Shown: positions 18,525 through 27,284 of the stretch, one piece after another
Position numbering within the stretch: the stretch's first letter is position 1
Layout of the letters: each line of letters starts with the position of its first letter
Assembly (NCBI GenBank): GCA_964525605.1
Contig: CAZGKT010000006.1
Coordinates: 78,813-142,812, forward strand
DNA: 64,000 bases
Source: CAVTWJ01 sp964525605
GTDB lineage: Bacteria > Oederibacteriota > Muellerivitia > Muellerivitales > Muellerivitaceae
Reading direction: 5' to 3'
Position numbers and translations under genes: made by a program
The notes under the pieces: generated by a model
Databases searched by the model: none
Told to the model about the DNA's origin: nothing
The model's input: only the letters and a program-made list of their open reading frames with translations

Positions 18525-19228
18525 TTTTGCACCATGCTCAGGGTAATATCCGCCCGGGTGGCGGCGCCCTTCTTAACTATCACCTTCCGTTCCACCGGCT
18601 GCCAGTAGTCATGCCAGGCCACCATCGTGTAGGTTCCCGGGGGAATGCCGTCAATCTCGAAATTTTGCCCCGGCCCCACCGTCGTGAAGAAGGGGTTATC
18701 CAGCACCAGAATGAAGGCCCTCATCGAGGAGTGGATCTCGCAATAAACCCGGATGGGAATCTCCGAATGGGTAAGGGTCACGTAGGATTTTTCACCAGTG
18801 GATTTGCGTCCCAGGTGGAAATGGTTGATCAGGGAATTGGTGAAGACGCTGTGGTAGACCGGGTCATGGTTTGTAAAGGCCACTGTAGTCCCCTTCAACA
18901 AAGGCAGGACCCGTCGGGAGAATTGAAGGAACTTCTGGTCCAACGCGACAGGTTTTTCAGGGGGCGTGAAATGGCCCGGCACCTTTTTCAGGTAAATCAC
19001 CACTTCTTCCGGCAGGGCCGTGGAAGCCTTGGGGGGAGGTGCGCTGTTTTGGTAAAGCCCATCGTCGTCATCGTCGGTTTGAGGAACCGGCGCGGCCTTT
19101 CGGGGGGGAGCGGTCACGGTCAGGGTTCCCAAAAGGGTTCCGCCCGTGGGGCTGGCCGCGCCCTGGGCCTGGAATAAAATCCCGGCGATGCAAAAAACAA
19201 CCCAGGTTCCTATCGCTTTATTTTTCAT
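18521..19228 (-). CDS. Periplasmic cupredoxin-like protein with carboxypeptidase-regulatory tail
   Basis: From ATG 19228 the protein has 235 residues: signal peptide (TWVVFCIAGILFQAQG), an acidic/Pro linker with five Asp in a row, and a plastocyanin-like domain. This has VAFTNHDPVYHSVFT (copper-type His), IRVYCEIHSSMRAFILV (Cys-x2-His-x2-Met ligand loop) and a C-terminal IPPGTYTMVAWHD regulatory-like domain. The CxxxHxxM loop suggests a blue-copper or CuA-like site. Relatives are often labelled methylamine utilization protein, though no methylamine genes are near. An in-frame TTG at 19252 is possible but lacks a ribosome binding site. It is coupled (ATGA overlap) to the cyclase and follows a barrel gene, so the three probably form one operon. 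Confidence 0.82.
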   Translation of the reverse strand: MKNKAIGTWVVFCIAGILFQAQGAASPTGGTLLGTLTVTAPPRKAAPVPQTDDDDDGLYQNSAPPPKASTALPEEVVIYLKKVPGHFTPPEKPVALDQKFLQFSRRVLPLLKGTTVAFTNHDPVYHSVFTNSLINHFHLGRKSTGEKSYVTLTHSEIPIRVYCEIHSSMRAFILVLDNPFFTTVGPGQNFEIDGIPPGTYTMVAWHDYWQPVERKVIVKKGAATRADITLSMVQK

Positions 19229-19352
19229 TTTTTCGCCCAAGTCCTTTTTCAAAAGGGGACGCCTTTAATTAGAGGCTAAACATACCATCAAGTTACAAGG
19301 TTTGGATAAATTCCTCTTCTTCGGGTTCTGAAAGAATCACTGGAATGCCTGG

Positions 19353-20168
19353 TTAAAACAGGTTTTTTTGGATAATAAAATCGGTGCTGGATCCCGCTTG
19401 GGAGGGATTGAAGGCTTCTCCCGCTTCAAAAAGCCAGCCATCCGTCTTGAACCCCAGTTGGGGCACCAATACCCATTGGCTATCCAGCCCCCCATCGCTG
19501 GGAAGAACATCGCCCGTGTAATCCGCCTCGATCTGGAGCGCCCAATGGGCCGCCAGGGCGTAACCCAGAGAGCTGAAGGCGAACCAGTTAGGCTGGTAGG
19601 CCTGGTCGATGGCGCCGTTATAGCCGTAGTTCCCCTGGACAGTCCAATGCCCGAAACGCATCCCGGCCAGGCCCTGCAGGACGTAGTTGCTTCCTTCCCC
19701 GGGGAACTGGCTGTTAGGGGTGGCCCAATAAAATCCCTGGGCCTCGAGGGAAAAAACCCCCGCCGAATCCGCCATCCGGTTTCTGAACCTGGCGAACACA
19801 TAACGAAATCCCCCTCCGATGGGCCCGAGCATGGCCGCGCCCTGGCCGATAGGGTCGTCCAGAGTCACCTGGGGAAAGACCACATCCAGGCCCCAATCCC
19901 TGGCGAGCCGGAAAACCCCTTCCCCTTCCAGGCTGATCTGGTGTCCCTGGGAAAAATTATTTTCGATGGACCCGGAGACATAGATGGAACTTGAAACTGA
20001 AGCCTCATCAATATTAATGGCGCGTGTCAAGGTGGGGCGGTCTTGAGACGGGGTTGAGGAGATTTCCATCGAATCCTGGGCGAAAACCGGTGAAACCGCC
20101 ATCAGGACCATGCAAGGAAAGAACAGTGATCGAGCGAAGCGGTTGAGACGGTTAACCTGAAAGGCCAT
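19353..20168 (-). CDS. Outer-membrane beta-barrel protein
   Basis: A 271-residue protein with signal peptide (SLFFPCMVLMAVSPVFAQ) and repeated amphipathic strands: VSGSIENNFSQGHQISLEGEG, VFSLEAQGFYWAT, WTVQGNYGYNG, WALQIEADYTGD, ending QKNLF. I chose ATG 20168 (AAGGGG upstream) over the in-frame GTG two codons earlier. It looks like a 10-12-stranded transporter- or phospholipase-like barrel of unknown cargo. It lies 124 bp upstream of the cupredoxin gene on the same strand and is likely part of the same envelope-sensing operon. Confidence 0.75.
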   Translation of the reverse strand: MAFQVNRLNRFARSLFFPCMVLMAVSPVFAQDSMEISSTPSQDRPTLTRAINIDEASVSSSIYVSGSIENNFSQGHQISLEGEGVFRLARDWGLDVVFPQVTLDDPIGQGAAMLGPIGGGFRYVFARFRNRMADSAGVFSLEAQGFYWATPNSQFPGEGSNYVLQGLAGMRFGHWTVQGNYGYNGAIDQAYQPNWFAFSSLGYALAAHWALQIEADYTGDVLPSDGGLDSQWVLVPQLGFKTDGWLFEAGEAFNPSQAGSSTDFIIQKNLF

Positions 20169-20259
20169 AGCCACCCCTTTGGATCAATGGACGGGAACGA
20201 TGTTAGGATATTTTTCGATAAAAACAAACTCCCACAACCCCATAAAAAACCAGGTTCCT

Positions 20260-20883
20260 TTATTTCGGCCCTTCAATTTGTTTGAGTTCACCCTGCATCG
20301 GTCTCTGGACCGGGGCTTGAGGCTCGTCCCCCTCGGGTTCGGGAGGGTTGGCCACCTCCGTGCGAATCTTTTCCAATTCCTCTAGATTGGCGTGAAGCGA
20401 TTTGCACAGCGGTTCATTGGAACGGAGTTTCAAGGATTCTTTGTAGGCTTCCGATAACGGATTCTGGGTATCCATGGCCTGAAATAAATGGCTGGATGCC
20501 TCCGGCCCCAAGCCGATGGCGATTCCCTGCACGGCCTTTCGCTGCCAATCGCCAATTTTCAGGTAAAAATCCTTCGCCTCTGAGCTTTTAAAAAGGTGGT
20601 GGCCCTCCCGGATCAAGTGATCGAGGTAAGCCTTAAAAAAAGCCGAGGAGGTTTGATCAAAGACTTCTTTTCGTTTAAGGGTGTACTCCAGAGCGGCCAC
20701 CCACAAGAAGAGGGTTCCGCCGATCACCCACCCATACCATGGAATCCAAAAAGAAGGTTGAGTCGGAAAGGCCATCGCCAGCAGGATGGGCGCCAGGAGC
20801 ATTACTCCTAAGAGGGATAGGAGCGCCCGGTTTCGCAGGGTGAGCCGGAGGATTTCAAAACGAACCTTGAGCCATTGGATCAT
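20260..20883 (-). CDS. Two-helix membrane protein of unknown function
   Basis: A 207-residue protein with two hydrophobic helices (residues ~20-40, ALLSLLGVMLLAPILLAMAF; ~48-66, WYGWVIGGTLFLWVAALEY). A mostly helical cytoplasmic domain and a Pro/Glu-rich tail (NPPEPEGDEPQAP) follow. No known domain is recognised. Its start faces the hemerythrin-like gene across a ~127-bp divergent promoter region. It ends ~90 bp before the barrel gene 19353-20168. Confidence 0.65.
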   Translation of the reverse strand: MIQWLKVRFEILRLTLRNRALLSLLGVMLLAPILLAMAFPTQPSFWIPWYGWVIGGTLFLWVAALEYTLKRKEVFDQTSSAFFKAYLDHLIREGHHLFKSSEAKDFYLKIGDWQRKAVQGIAIGLGPEASSHLFQAMDTQNPLSEAYKESLKLRSNEPLCKSLHANLEELEKIRTEVANPPEPEGDEPQAPVQRPMQGELKQIEGPK

Positions 20884-21010
20884 TTCGGGATTTTATCGCA
20901 ATCAACCGCGAATTGTGAGGCCGCCTATTCCTCGAGGGGTCTTTGTTTTTAGGTGGGCCTATGGTGAAATCCTCCACGTCTCATCAATTCACGGATTCTG
21001 GGGGAGACGA

Positions 21011-21673
21011 ATGGATTCCAAACAACGGGTAGATGTCTTCATCAACGTGCATAAGGGATTGCGCCGGGGCCTTTTGGGCCTGGCGCTGAAAATAGGCCAG
21101 GTGGATTTGAACAATGAGGCCGACGTGAAGCCCCTGGAGGATGAATTCGCGATCATGCTCCATTTTCTACGGGAACACTCCACCAACGAGGACGAAATCC
21201 AATTCGACTTGTTGGAGAAAAAGGCTCCAGGGGCCGCCACCATGGGACGGGAGGACCACCGCCTCTTGGAAGAGGAACTGAACCAATTGGTGAAGACCTG
21301 GGAAATGGTGGGCCCAAGCGCGGACCGGGAAAAAGCGGGTTACGTCTTTTATTTGGCCTTCAACCGTTTCCTTTCCCGCTACCTGGCCCACATGGACCAG
21401 GAAGAAACGGAAATGACCGGTGCCTTCTACCAGCATTTCACCGATGAGGAAATTGTGACGGGATTCCAGAAAATCATCGCCCGCACCACGCCCAATGACA
21501 TGGCCATGATGCTCGGCTACATGATTCCGGCCATGAACGGTACGGAGAGATTCACTTTCCTTACCAACTTGAAACTAACCGCTCCGGCCGAGGTATTCGG
21601 TAAGGTGAAGGGATTGGCCCAGAAGGTGCTGGCGCCTCATGATTGGGAAATGCTCTCCGCCCGGCTGGAATAA
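21011..21673 (+). CDS. Hemerythrin-like domain protein
   Basis: A 220-residue helical protein starting at ATG 21011 with GGGGGAG upstream. The longer frame from 20786 crosses the divergent promoter region and is not supported. Candidate di-iron ligands occur in order: His14 (INVHKG), His51 and/or His56 with Glu60 (HFLREHSTNE), His83 (EDHRLLEEEL), His127 and Glu131 (HMDQEE). That order (H...HxxxE...H...HxxxE) fits the hemerythrin/HHE fold. Likely role: binding O2, NO or sensing iron/oxygen in the cytosol. The C-terminal ~80 residues are extra compared with a minimal HHE domain and include FQKIIARTTPNDMAMMLGYM, so a second helical bundle is likely. Confidence 0.8.
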   Translation: MDSKQRVDVFINVHKGLRRGLLGLALKIGQVDLNNEADVKPLEDEFAIMLHFLREHSTNEDEIQFDLLEKKAPGAATMGREDHRLLEEELNQLVKTWEMVGPSADREKAGYVFYLAFNRFLSRYLAHMDQEETEMTGAFYQHFTDEEIVTGFQKIIARTTPNDMAMMLGYMIPAMNGTERFTFLTNLKLTAPAEVFGKVKGLAQKVLAPHDWEMLSARLE

Positions 21674-21700
21674 TCAAGCCGAATGATCTTCTAAAGTCGA

Positions 21701-22528
21701 TTAGGGACTGGCGGTGTTGGATTCCTTTGGGGTGAGGGTCAGCCTGTATTTCCCGCCGTCCTCGCCATCCACGCCGTAGATCACGGCATAGAATTTATTT
21801 CCGGGCGCGGTGATCTCGATGGCCTCCACGGGATTGTTTTGATTGGAGCTTCCGACCGACTCGAAGGACTCGTTATAGATCTCCAGATGATAATTTTCTT
21901 CGTGGTAAACCGGGTTGGGCCTGCCCACGACGTGGGAGTAGCAATCCAAAACCGCTCGGAAGGGGGAGGAGGTCGTGAACGTATAGACATCAACATCCAA
22001 AGCGGCGGTATCCACGCCGGGGTCCACCTTGTAGGCGTCGGCGGATGCCGTGTCGGGAGCGTGGAACACCTTCGAGAGGCTGCCTTTGACCTGGAGCCCG
22101 GGGGAAGTCAGCGCGCCCAGATCCTGAGCGGTGGCGAAGGTGTTGTTGGATTCACCCTTCTCAACAACGTTCGGCAAGGCCGGGGAGTTGCAGATCGGCT
22201 TGAGAGCGGGCGGTTCGGGAGGGGCCAGGGTGGGTGTCGGGGTGATGGTGGGGGTGGGCGTCGGCAATATTTTCTTGTGCCGCGCCTTCTTGGAGGCCTT
22301 CTTCTTCGGCACGGGCGTGTCCGTAGGGGTCGGGCTGAAAGTTAAAGTGAAGGTCGGCGTGACCGTGGGGGTAACCGTATTCGTGGCCGTGGCGGTGGAG
22401 GTCATGGTGCAAGTCGGGGTCGGCGTGGGGGGCAAGAACCACTGGGTGGGGTCCGGCCCGCGTGATCCCGCCAGGTAAGCGGCGGTGATGATGATCAGCA
22501 GGATGATGGCTAACAGAGTTTTTTTCAC
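21701..22528 (-). CDS. Secreted protein with Pro-Thr linker and PPC domain
   Basis: A 275-residue protein starting at GTG 22528 (GGGGGAG upstream) with an N-terminal membrane anchor (LLAIILLIIITAAYLAG). A Thr/Pro linker follows, interrupted by a basic patch (PKKKASKKARHKK), then from ~125 a bacterial pre-peptidase C-terminal (PPC) type beta domain. This has EKGESNNTFATAQDLG, VDVYTFTTSS and GKYRLTLT. PPC domains usually accompany secreted proteases; here it stands alone with no catalytic domain. It lies 54 bp downstream of the second cyclase gene on the same strand, so co-transcription is plausible. Confidence 0.75.
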   Translation of the reverse strand: MKKTLLAIILLIIITAAYLAGSRGPDPTQWFLPPTPTPTCTMTSTATATNTVTPTVTPTFTLTFSPTPTDTPVPKKKASKKARHKKILPTPTPTITPTPTLAPPEPPALKPICNSPALPNVVEKGESNNTFATAQDLGALTSPGLQVKGSLSKVFHAPDTASADAYKVDPGVDTAALDVDVYTFTTSSPFRAVLDCYSHVVGRPNPVYHEENYHLEIYNESFESVGSSNQNNPVEAIEITAPGNKFYAVIYGVDGEDGGKYRLTLTPKESNTASP

Positions 22529-22582
22529 AACTCCCCCAGGTTTGAAATTCCCGCACGCATTATATTAACAAAAAGGGTCGTT

Positions 22583-23968
22583 TTACTTGTATTCCGCGTA
22601 TTGCGCCTGGATCTCGACCTGAGCGCTCACGCCCGAAAGGATGTAGTTGAACACATACCGGTGCCGAGCGTCCCCCCAAAGTTCCTTTTTCGCCTGGGTT
22701 TCGTCGGGAGAGAGGGGGTCATGCTCGACGATCACCTTATCCATGGAAATACTCTTGCCGTCCATGACCACATTCCAATCGAGGGTCCAAAAGAGGGTAC
22801 GATGTTTCTTCACCCGCTTCGAAGCGGGCACGACATTCCCCTGGGCCGACTTGGCCGTGATCGTGATCGCCGCCGTATGGGCATGCTTGACGCCCGCGTC
22901 ATCATAGGTGGCGTAGTCGTTGGAGTTGGAAAAGGTCTGTTCGTTTTTCCCGTGGGGATCGAAACTGGTGTTGCCTTCCAAACCCGGAAGCCCGAAATAT
23001 TCGAAGGAGGGGCGAAGGATATTTCTTCCCCGCGTGACCGTGATGGGCGAATAGTAGCGGGTGATATAGCTGACGTCGTAATAGATCAGGTGGTTGCCTG
23101 GCTCGATCTTAGTGATGCATTTTCTTAAGTGGTCATCCGGTACCCCTTCCAGTTGTAGCCGGGTCCCGTGATCCAGCAACACATCCGTCGTGTCCGTCCG
23201 AACGCCCAGATCCTCAAAGGTCACCGAGGTAAATTTGAACGCCAAGAACCCCAACACCCCTAAAGCCCCGGCCAGCACCAGAGCGAGGGCCGGCATGAAA
23301 CGGGGCCAATTCGTTTGCTTGTGGGCGCCTTGCGGCGCCTGGGGTTTGACCCCGCCGGGGCGGAAAGCCTCGAAAATTTCCAGGGGCTCGTCGATGCCCT
23401 TCACCCGGTACCGCCCGTGGGAAACCCAGGCCGCTTCCTGGCTCTTTCCCGAAAGCCAACCCTTGGCCGAGTCAAACACGCTGTAGGTCAGGTAAACATG
23501 CCCGCCTCCGGCCAAGCCTTCCACCCGCGAGGCCCGGTTCACGTGGCGGCCGAACACATCCATGCTCATCTTGTCTTCCACCGTCACCTGGCCCATATGA
23601 AGCCCGATGCGAACGAGAAGCGGTGGTTGGCCCGGATGGGCCGCGTTGTATTGTCGAAGCCCTTCCTGAATCTCCAGGCACCGGGCCACGGCCGTGGAGG
23701 GTTCCGAGAAAACCGCCATGATGGCGTCGCCGATATGCTTAATCACCCGCCCGGCGTTGTCCCGTTCGATGATGGGAACCAACAGGGAGTCATGGTCCCT
23801 TCGCATTTCGTTGGAAAAGCCATCCCCCCGCTCTTCGGTCAGCCGGGTGAAGCCCTGGATGTCGGTGAACATGATGGTGAGAACGGAGGTATTTCGGCTC
23901 TGCCGGAACCGGTCGACAAGGTTAAGTTCAGTATCGTCAATCCGAAGGTCGGGGGTTGATTCGGTCAT
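22583..23968 (-). CDS. Class III adenylate/guanylate cyclase with periplasmic C-terminus
   Basis: A 461-residue protein in which the catalytic domain is N-terminal (residues ~25-205), unlike the HAMP cyclase at 16713-18524. First metal Asp is in FTDIQGF (~34-40) and the second in KHIGDAIMAVF (~76-86). MDVFGRHVNRASRVEGLA gives the downstream substrate-binding segment. A single membrane helix (~228-250) separates it from a ~200-residue extracytoplasmic domain without a recognised family. Catalytic-first topology suggests that the periplasmic domain senses or anchors. The neighbouring PPC protein could be a partner. Activity is likely because the catalytic motifs are intact. Confidence 0.87.
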   Translation of the reverse strand: MTESTPDLRIDDTELNLVDRFRQSRNTSVLTIMFTDIQGFTRLTEERGDGFSNEMRRDHDSLLVPIIERDNAGRVIKHIGDAIMAVFSEPSTAVARCLEIQEGLRQYNAAHPGQPPLLVRIGLHMGQVTVEDKMSMDVFGRHVNRASRVEGLAGGGHVYLTYSVFDSAKGWLSGKSQEAAWVSHGRYRVKGIDEPLEIFEAFRPGGVKPQAPQGAHKQTNWPRFMPALALVLAGALGVLGFLAFKFTSVTFEDLGVRTDTTDVLLDHGTRLQLEGVPDDHLRKCITKIEPGNHLIYYDVSYITRYYSPITVTRGRNILRPSFEYFGLPGLEGNTSFDPHGKNEQTFSNSNDYATYDDAGVKHAHTAAITITAKSAQGNVVPASKRVKKHRTLFWTLDWNVVMDGKSISMDKVIVEHDPLSPDETQAKKELWGDARHRYVFNYILSGVSAQVEIQAQYAEYK

Positions 23969-24040
23969 ATAGGTAATAATCTCATTGGCGATAACCTGAA
24001 ACCAGTAAAAATTTAAATTCCTGTACCCTTCCCAGTAATT

Positions 24041-24077
24041 AAAAGAACCTTGTTCGTTTCCGAACGAGGTTCTTTTT
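24041..24077. terminator. Terminator, AAAGAACC family
   Basis: AAAAGAACCTTGTTCG (24041-24056) pairs with CGAACGAGGTTCTTTT across a four-base loop, with one G-U pair and a T-run. It ends the NHL lipoprotein transcript (minus) and lies upstream of the cyclase gene. Confidence 0.87.
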
Positions 24078-24127
24078 ATGTCAGCCTAATTAGAGAGGGT
24101 TAGGTAAACCCCCTGCGTTTATCTGTT

Positions 24128-25150
24128 TTAAGGGCCGAATATTTTTACGTTAGGATAGTCCGCGACATAAACTTGACCCGAAGGGCTCGTACAAAGGAAA
24201 TCAATCTGGCCCAAGGCGTTGGGGCCGGAATTTCCCCATTCGCAGAGGTAAGCCCCGGTGGTCGTAAATTCCGACACCCGCTGGTTGCTGAAATCCGTGA
24301 CATAAACGACGCCTTTCTTGTCCACGCAGACGCCGCAAGAAACAGTGCCTAACTGGCCGGGCCCATTGCCTGGAGATCCGATCTTGCACTGATAGGCCCC
24401 TGTATTGCTGTATTTGTAGACGCAGGAATTATTGTAATCCGGGGTATAAATACTGCCCCAGGGGTCGGCGCTAAGACCGTCCACGTTGCTGGGGGCGGTA
24501 TCCCAAGGGCCCACGGTGCTCCAACTGGTAATGAACGTTCCCGTGTTTGTGAATTTTTGGATGTTCAGATTAGCGTTATCCACTACGTAGATGTTGTTGG
24601 AGGAATCGCAGGCGATGCCCATGGGTTTGGTAAATTGGCTCTGTCCCGACCCACCGGTACCCCATCGGGTGATAAACCCCCCCGAACTTGTGAATTTTTG
24701 GACGTTTTCATTACCTTCGTCGAGGATATAAAGGTTGTTGGACGAATCGATACATACGCTGTCCATTTCGGTGAATTCACTCGGCCCAGTCCCCTGGTTT
24801 CCCCATTGGCTGATGAAATTTCCCTTGTTGTCGAATTTTTCAACGCGGTAATCTTTCCAATCCAAAACATAAACGTTACCTGAAGTGTCCGTGCAAAGTC
24901 CGTATTGATTCCAGATAAACTGTCCTGGTCCAGTGCCGGTAGAACCAAATTCACTGATGTATGTGAGGGGATTGGCCGAAACGTTGGTTGGAGGGGTTGA
25001 CGAAGAGGAAGCCTGCGATGAAGCGGTCGTGAGATAGTTCTGGGAACAACTGTTCAGAACAAGGATTGCGGCCAAGGCTAAAAAAAGAAAACCCCATCTT
25101 CCCCATCGCTTGGTTGAACTTGGGCTGGATTTCAGAAGGTTCAAATCCAT
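24128..25150 (-). CDS. NHL-repeat beta-propeller lipoprotein (paralogue 1)
   Basis: A 340-residue lipoprotein (lipobox LNSC, start ATG 25150 with AGGTGA upstream) with a Ser/Thr spacer and six NHL-type blades. These carry the pattern GxxGxGPGQFxxPxGIxxDSSxNIYVxDxxNxxIQKF, for example FTKPMGIACDSSNNIYVVD. NHL propellers bind proteins, RNA or polysaccharides, or act as lyases. No catalytic residues are evident, so a surface-binding role is likely. It is clearly paralogous with 30020-31048, matching along the whole length including the atypical WDTAPSNVDGLSADPWGSIYTPDYNNS blade. The two bracket the secretin/TPR group. Confidence 0.85.
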   Translation of the reverse strand: MDLNLLKSSPSSTKRWGRWGFLFLALAAILVLNSCSQNYLTTASSQASSSSTPPTNVSANPLTYISEFGSTGTGPGQFIWNQYGLCTDTSGNVYVLDWKDYRVEKFDNKGNFISQWGNQGTGPSEFTEMDSVCIDSSNNLYILDEGNENVQKFTSSGGFITRWGTGGSGQSQFTKPMGIACDSSNNIYVVDNANLNIQKFTNTGTFITSWSTVGPWDTAPSNVDGLSADPWGSIYTPDYNNSCVYKYSNTGAYQCKIGSPGNGPGQLGTVSCGVCVDKKGVVYVTDFSNQRVSEFTTTGAYLCEWGNSGPNALGQIDFLCTSPSGQVYVADYPNVKIFGP

Positions 25151-25460
25151 GGGTCACCTTGGCAAATAACGATTTTATAGAAACGGTTGATCCAATTCAT
25201 GTTTTGGACTACCCCCTGATTTTACCACCAGAAAGAAACTTTTCCCGGCTACAACACAGAATCGGCGAACCGTTCCAGACTCCATTTCATCTGGGCATTC
25301 ATTATCAAAATCAAATGGGTCCTATCTACTAGACGGACGAACCCTTCATTTATTCCATCCTATTTGTTGTTTTTTTAATAATTTATGGGATTTGTACGCA
25401 AAAAGGGTCCAAACGCTCTCATCTTTTCCGCGAATCCGAAACGAAAAATGCCCATAAAAT
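25151..25460. other. Gene-free AT-rich stretch upstream of NHL paralogue 1
   Basis: About 310 bp with no credible frame. Short segments (ACCCCCTGATTTTACCACC near 25208; TATTCCATCC near 25353) have counterparts in the stretch upstream of the second NHL paralogue at 31049-31472. The duplication therefore seems to have included upstream DNA. Confidence 0.5.
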
Positions 25461-26333
25461 TTAGGGCAGTGACCAATATTTTATGGGCTCGGCTTCCCAT
25501 TTGTAGATTTGGTCCTGAACCGCCCGACTATCCGACGCCTGGGGCTCCAGTTCAAGGTATTTTTTCATGTCCCGCACCGCCCATCCAAAATCTTTCCGTT
25601 CCGCCAACAAAAAAGCGCGGTTGTAATAACCCTTGGACCACCAGGGCGCAATCTCCAGGGCTTTTTCATAAGAATCAATGGCTTCATCGTAACGCTTCTC
25701 GTTACTTTCCTCATCCGCCTGAACCGCGAATTTTCGGACGTCTTCAGGAAGGGCGGGTTTTTTATTTAGCGGAAGATAATCAGCGGCCGCCTTCTCAAAA
25801 GAACTTCGGTCATAATCAGCATAGGAAACGTATTTCAAAAAGAAGGGCCAGCTCTTCCTCAGTGGTTTTTTGGTAAAGTGCCCGCTGGGGTAAGAAATGT
25901 TTGAAATAACGCCTTTGGTAATATCGAATTCAAACATCAGCCCATGTTCACCCTCGATCCGTTGGTGCCCTTCCGGTCGGCCGTCCACAAACTGAAAATA
26001 GGCTGTCTTTTCGTGTTTTCCCACCAGATCCCATTGAGCCGAGCCGTTTAATTTACCGTTTTTAAACTCCAGTTCTTCAATCACATCATTTTTCCCGGAA
26101 TATTGTTTAACGGTTCCATCGGGGATCGTGCCCTGGATGCTGATGGGCAGATTGGCGCTGTCATCCCATTCGGTCGCTACCTTCACGTCCGACGCGTAAT
26201 ATTCAAGCACCCGGTTGGGAGCAGCGGCAGTTTCTTTTCGAACGAGATCATCCGCCCACAAGGTCGAAGTCATGCTGGTCAGCAGCATGAAAACGTTTAG
26301 ATTTATAAAGCTAATTTTATTAGCCAGGTGCAT
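25461..26333 (-). CDS. Secreted TPR protein with MORN-like N-terminal half (paralogue 1)
   Basis: A 290-residue protein with signal peptide (VFMLLTSMTSTLWAD). Residues ~40-130 hold MORN/YwqK-like motifs (EWDDSANLPISIQG, IEELEFKNGKLNGSAQW, and FVDGRPEGHQR). From ~200 a TPR pair follows (RYDEAIDSYEKALEIAPWWSKGYYNRAFLLAERKD). It is a tandem paralogue of 26363-27253 (29 bp apart), conserved best in the TPR half. MORN-like YwqK modules occur in toxin-immunity and cell-surface proteins; the role here is unknown. The upstream ribosome binding site is weak. Confidence 0.75.
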   Translation of the reverse strand: MHLANKISFINLNVFMLLTSMTSTLWADDLVRKETAAAPNRVLEYYASDVKVATEWDDSANLPISIQGTIPDGTVKQYSGKNDVIEELEFKNGKLNGSAQWDLVGKHEKTAYFQFVDGRPEGHQRIEGEHGLMFEFDITKGVISNISYPSGHFTKKPLRKSWPFFLKYVSYADYDRSSFEKAAADYLPLNKKPALPEDVRKFAVQADEESNEKRYDEAIDSYEKALEIAPWWSKGYYNRAFLLAERKDFGWAVRDMKKYLELEPQASDSRAVQDQIYKWEAEPIKYWSLP

Positions 26334-26362
26334 TTAAAACACCATCTTAACTTTTTGAATTT

Positions 26363-27253
26363 TCAAGGAAACATACTTTGCCCGGGATCTACCAAGGCTT
26401 CCCACTTATACACTTGGTCTTGGGCTTCGCGGGCATCCTTCGCGCTGGGTTCCAATGCGATGTATTTTTGGAGATCCCGCACGGCCCAGCAATAGTCTTT
26501 AACTTCAGCCAATAAAAAAGCCCGATTGTAATATCCAGTTGCCCACCAGGGGCAAACCGCCAAAGCTTTCTCATAAAGATCGATTGCCTCGTCATAACGG
26601 CTGATTTTACTTAATTCGTCAGCTTGAACCGTATACCTGCGCGCCTCTTCGGGCAAAGAAGGTTTCTTCTTTAGCTTAAGAAAATTTGCGACCGTTTTCT
26701 TAAAACTGACTTGGTCAATATCAACAGGAGAAAAGTATCTGAAAGCAAATGGGTTATAGTTAGCTCTTGCCGTTTGGATATCGATGGATTTCCCGTCACC
26801 GTTTGTAATGTTTGAAATGACGCCATCGGTGACGTCATATTCAAAATAAGTTTTTCCATTACAATCTAGCCATTTTGAATGCCCGTCATATTGGCCGTTT
26901 TTATAACTGACTTCTGCTTCCCTACCGCCATTACCACAATTGAACTGGGTGACACCATTGATCTTACCTTTAATGAAATTCATTTTTATGAAAAGAACCC
27001 CATTATCGTATCGTTGCACAACGACCCCATCTGGAATAATCCCTTCGATACTCACGGGCAAATTTGCGCTGTCGTCCCATTCGGTCGCGATTTTTTCTCC
27101 GTTTAGGTAATACTCCAAAACCCTATTAGGCATGGGCGAAATCACTTTTCGGACAACTTCATCCGTAGAACCTATCGCGGACCCACAAGAAACAAACGCG
27201 ATTAAGGCTAATTGAATGAGGTTAATGATCCTCTTTTCGTATTTTCTCCTCAT
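26363..27253 (-). CDS. Secreted TPR protein with MORN-like N-terminal half (paralogue 2)
   Basis: A 296-residue protein with signal sequence (LIQLALIAFVSCGSAIG) and the same layout as its neighbour: EWDDSANLPVSIEGIIPDG, a YNGQYDGHSK-like MORN strand (YKNGQYDGHSKW), and a C-terminal TPR (RYDEAIDLYEKALAVCPWWATGYYNRAFLLAEVKD). GGGGGAG lies five bases before ATG 27253. Tandem duplication is evident; divergence is concentrated in the middle third, which may indicate different partners. It is part of a minus-strand run 28262-25461 after the secretin gene. Confidence 0.75.
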   Translation of the reverse strand: MRRKYEKRIINLIQLALIAFVSCGSAIGSTDEVVRKVISPMPNRVLEYYLNGEKIATEWDDSANLPVSIEGIIPDGVVVQRYDNGVLFIKMNFIKGKINGVTQFNCGNGGREAEVSYKNGQYDGHSKWLDCNGKTYFEYDVTDGVISNITNGDGKSIDIQTARANYNPFAFRYFSPVDIDQVSFKKTVANFLKLKKKPSLPEEARRYTVQADELSKISRYDEAIDLYEKALAVCPWWATGYYNRAFLLAEVKDYCWAVRDLQKYIALEPSAKDAREAQDQVYKWEALVDPGQSMFP

Positions 27254-27284
27254 TTTTCTCCCCCTAAAGTTTCTATAATTTTTA

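Noticed and set aside
18521..19228. Methylamine dehydrogenase-related function
   Set aside because: The cupredoxin-type protein resembles proteins often named so, but no mau genes are near; the name is not informative.
20786..21010. N-terminal extension of the hemerythrin-like protein
   Set aside because: It overlaps the divergent gene's start and lacks a ribosome binding site, whereas ATG 21011 has GGGGGAG.
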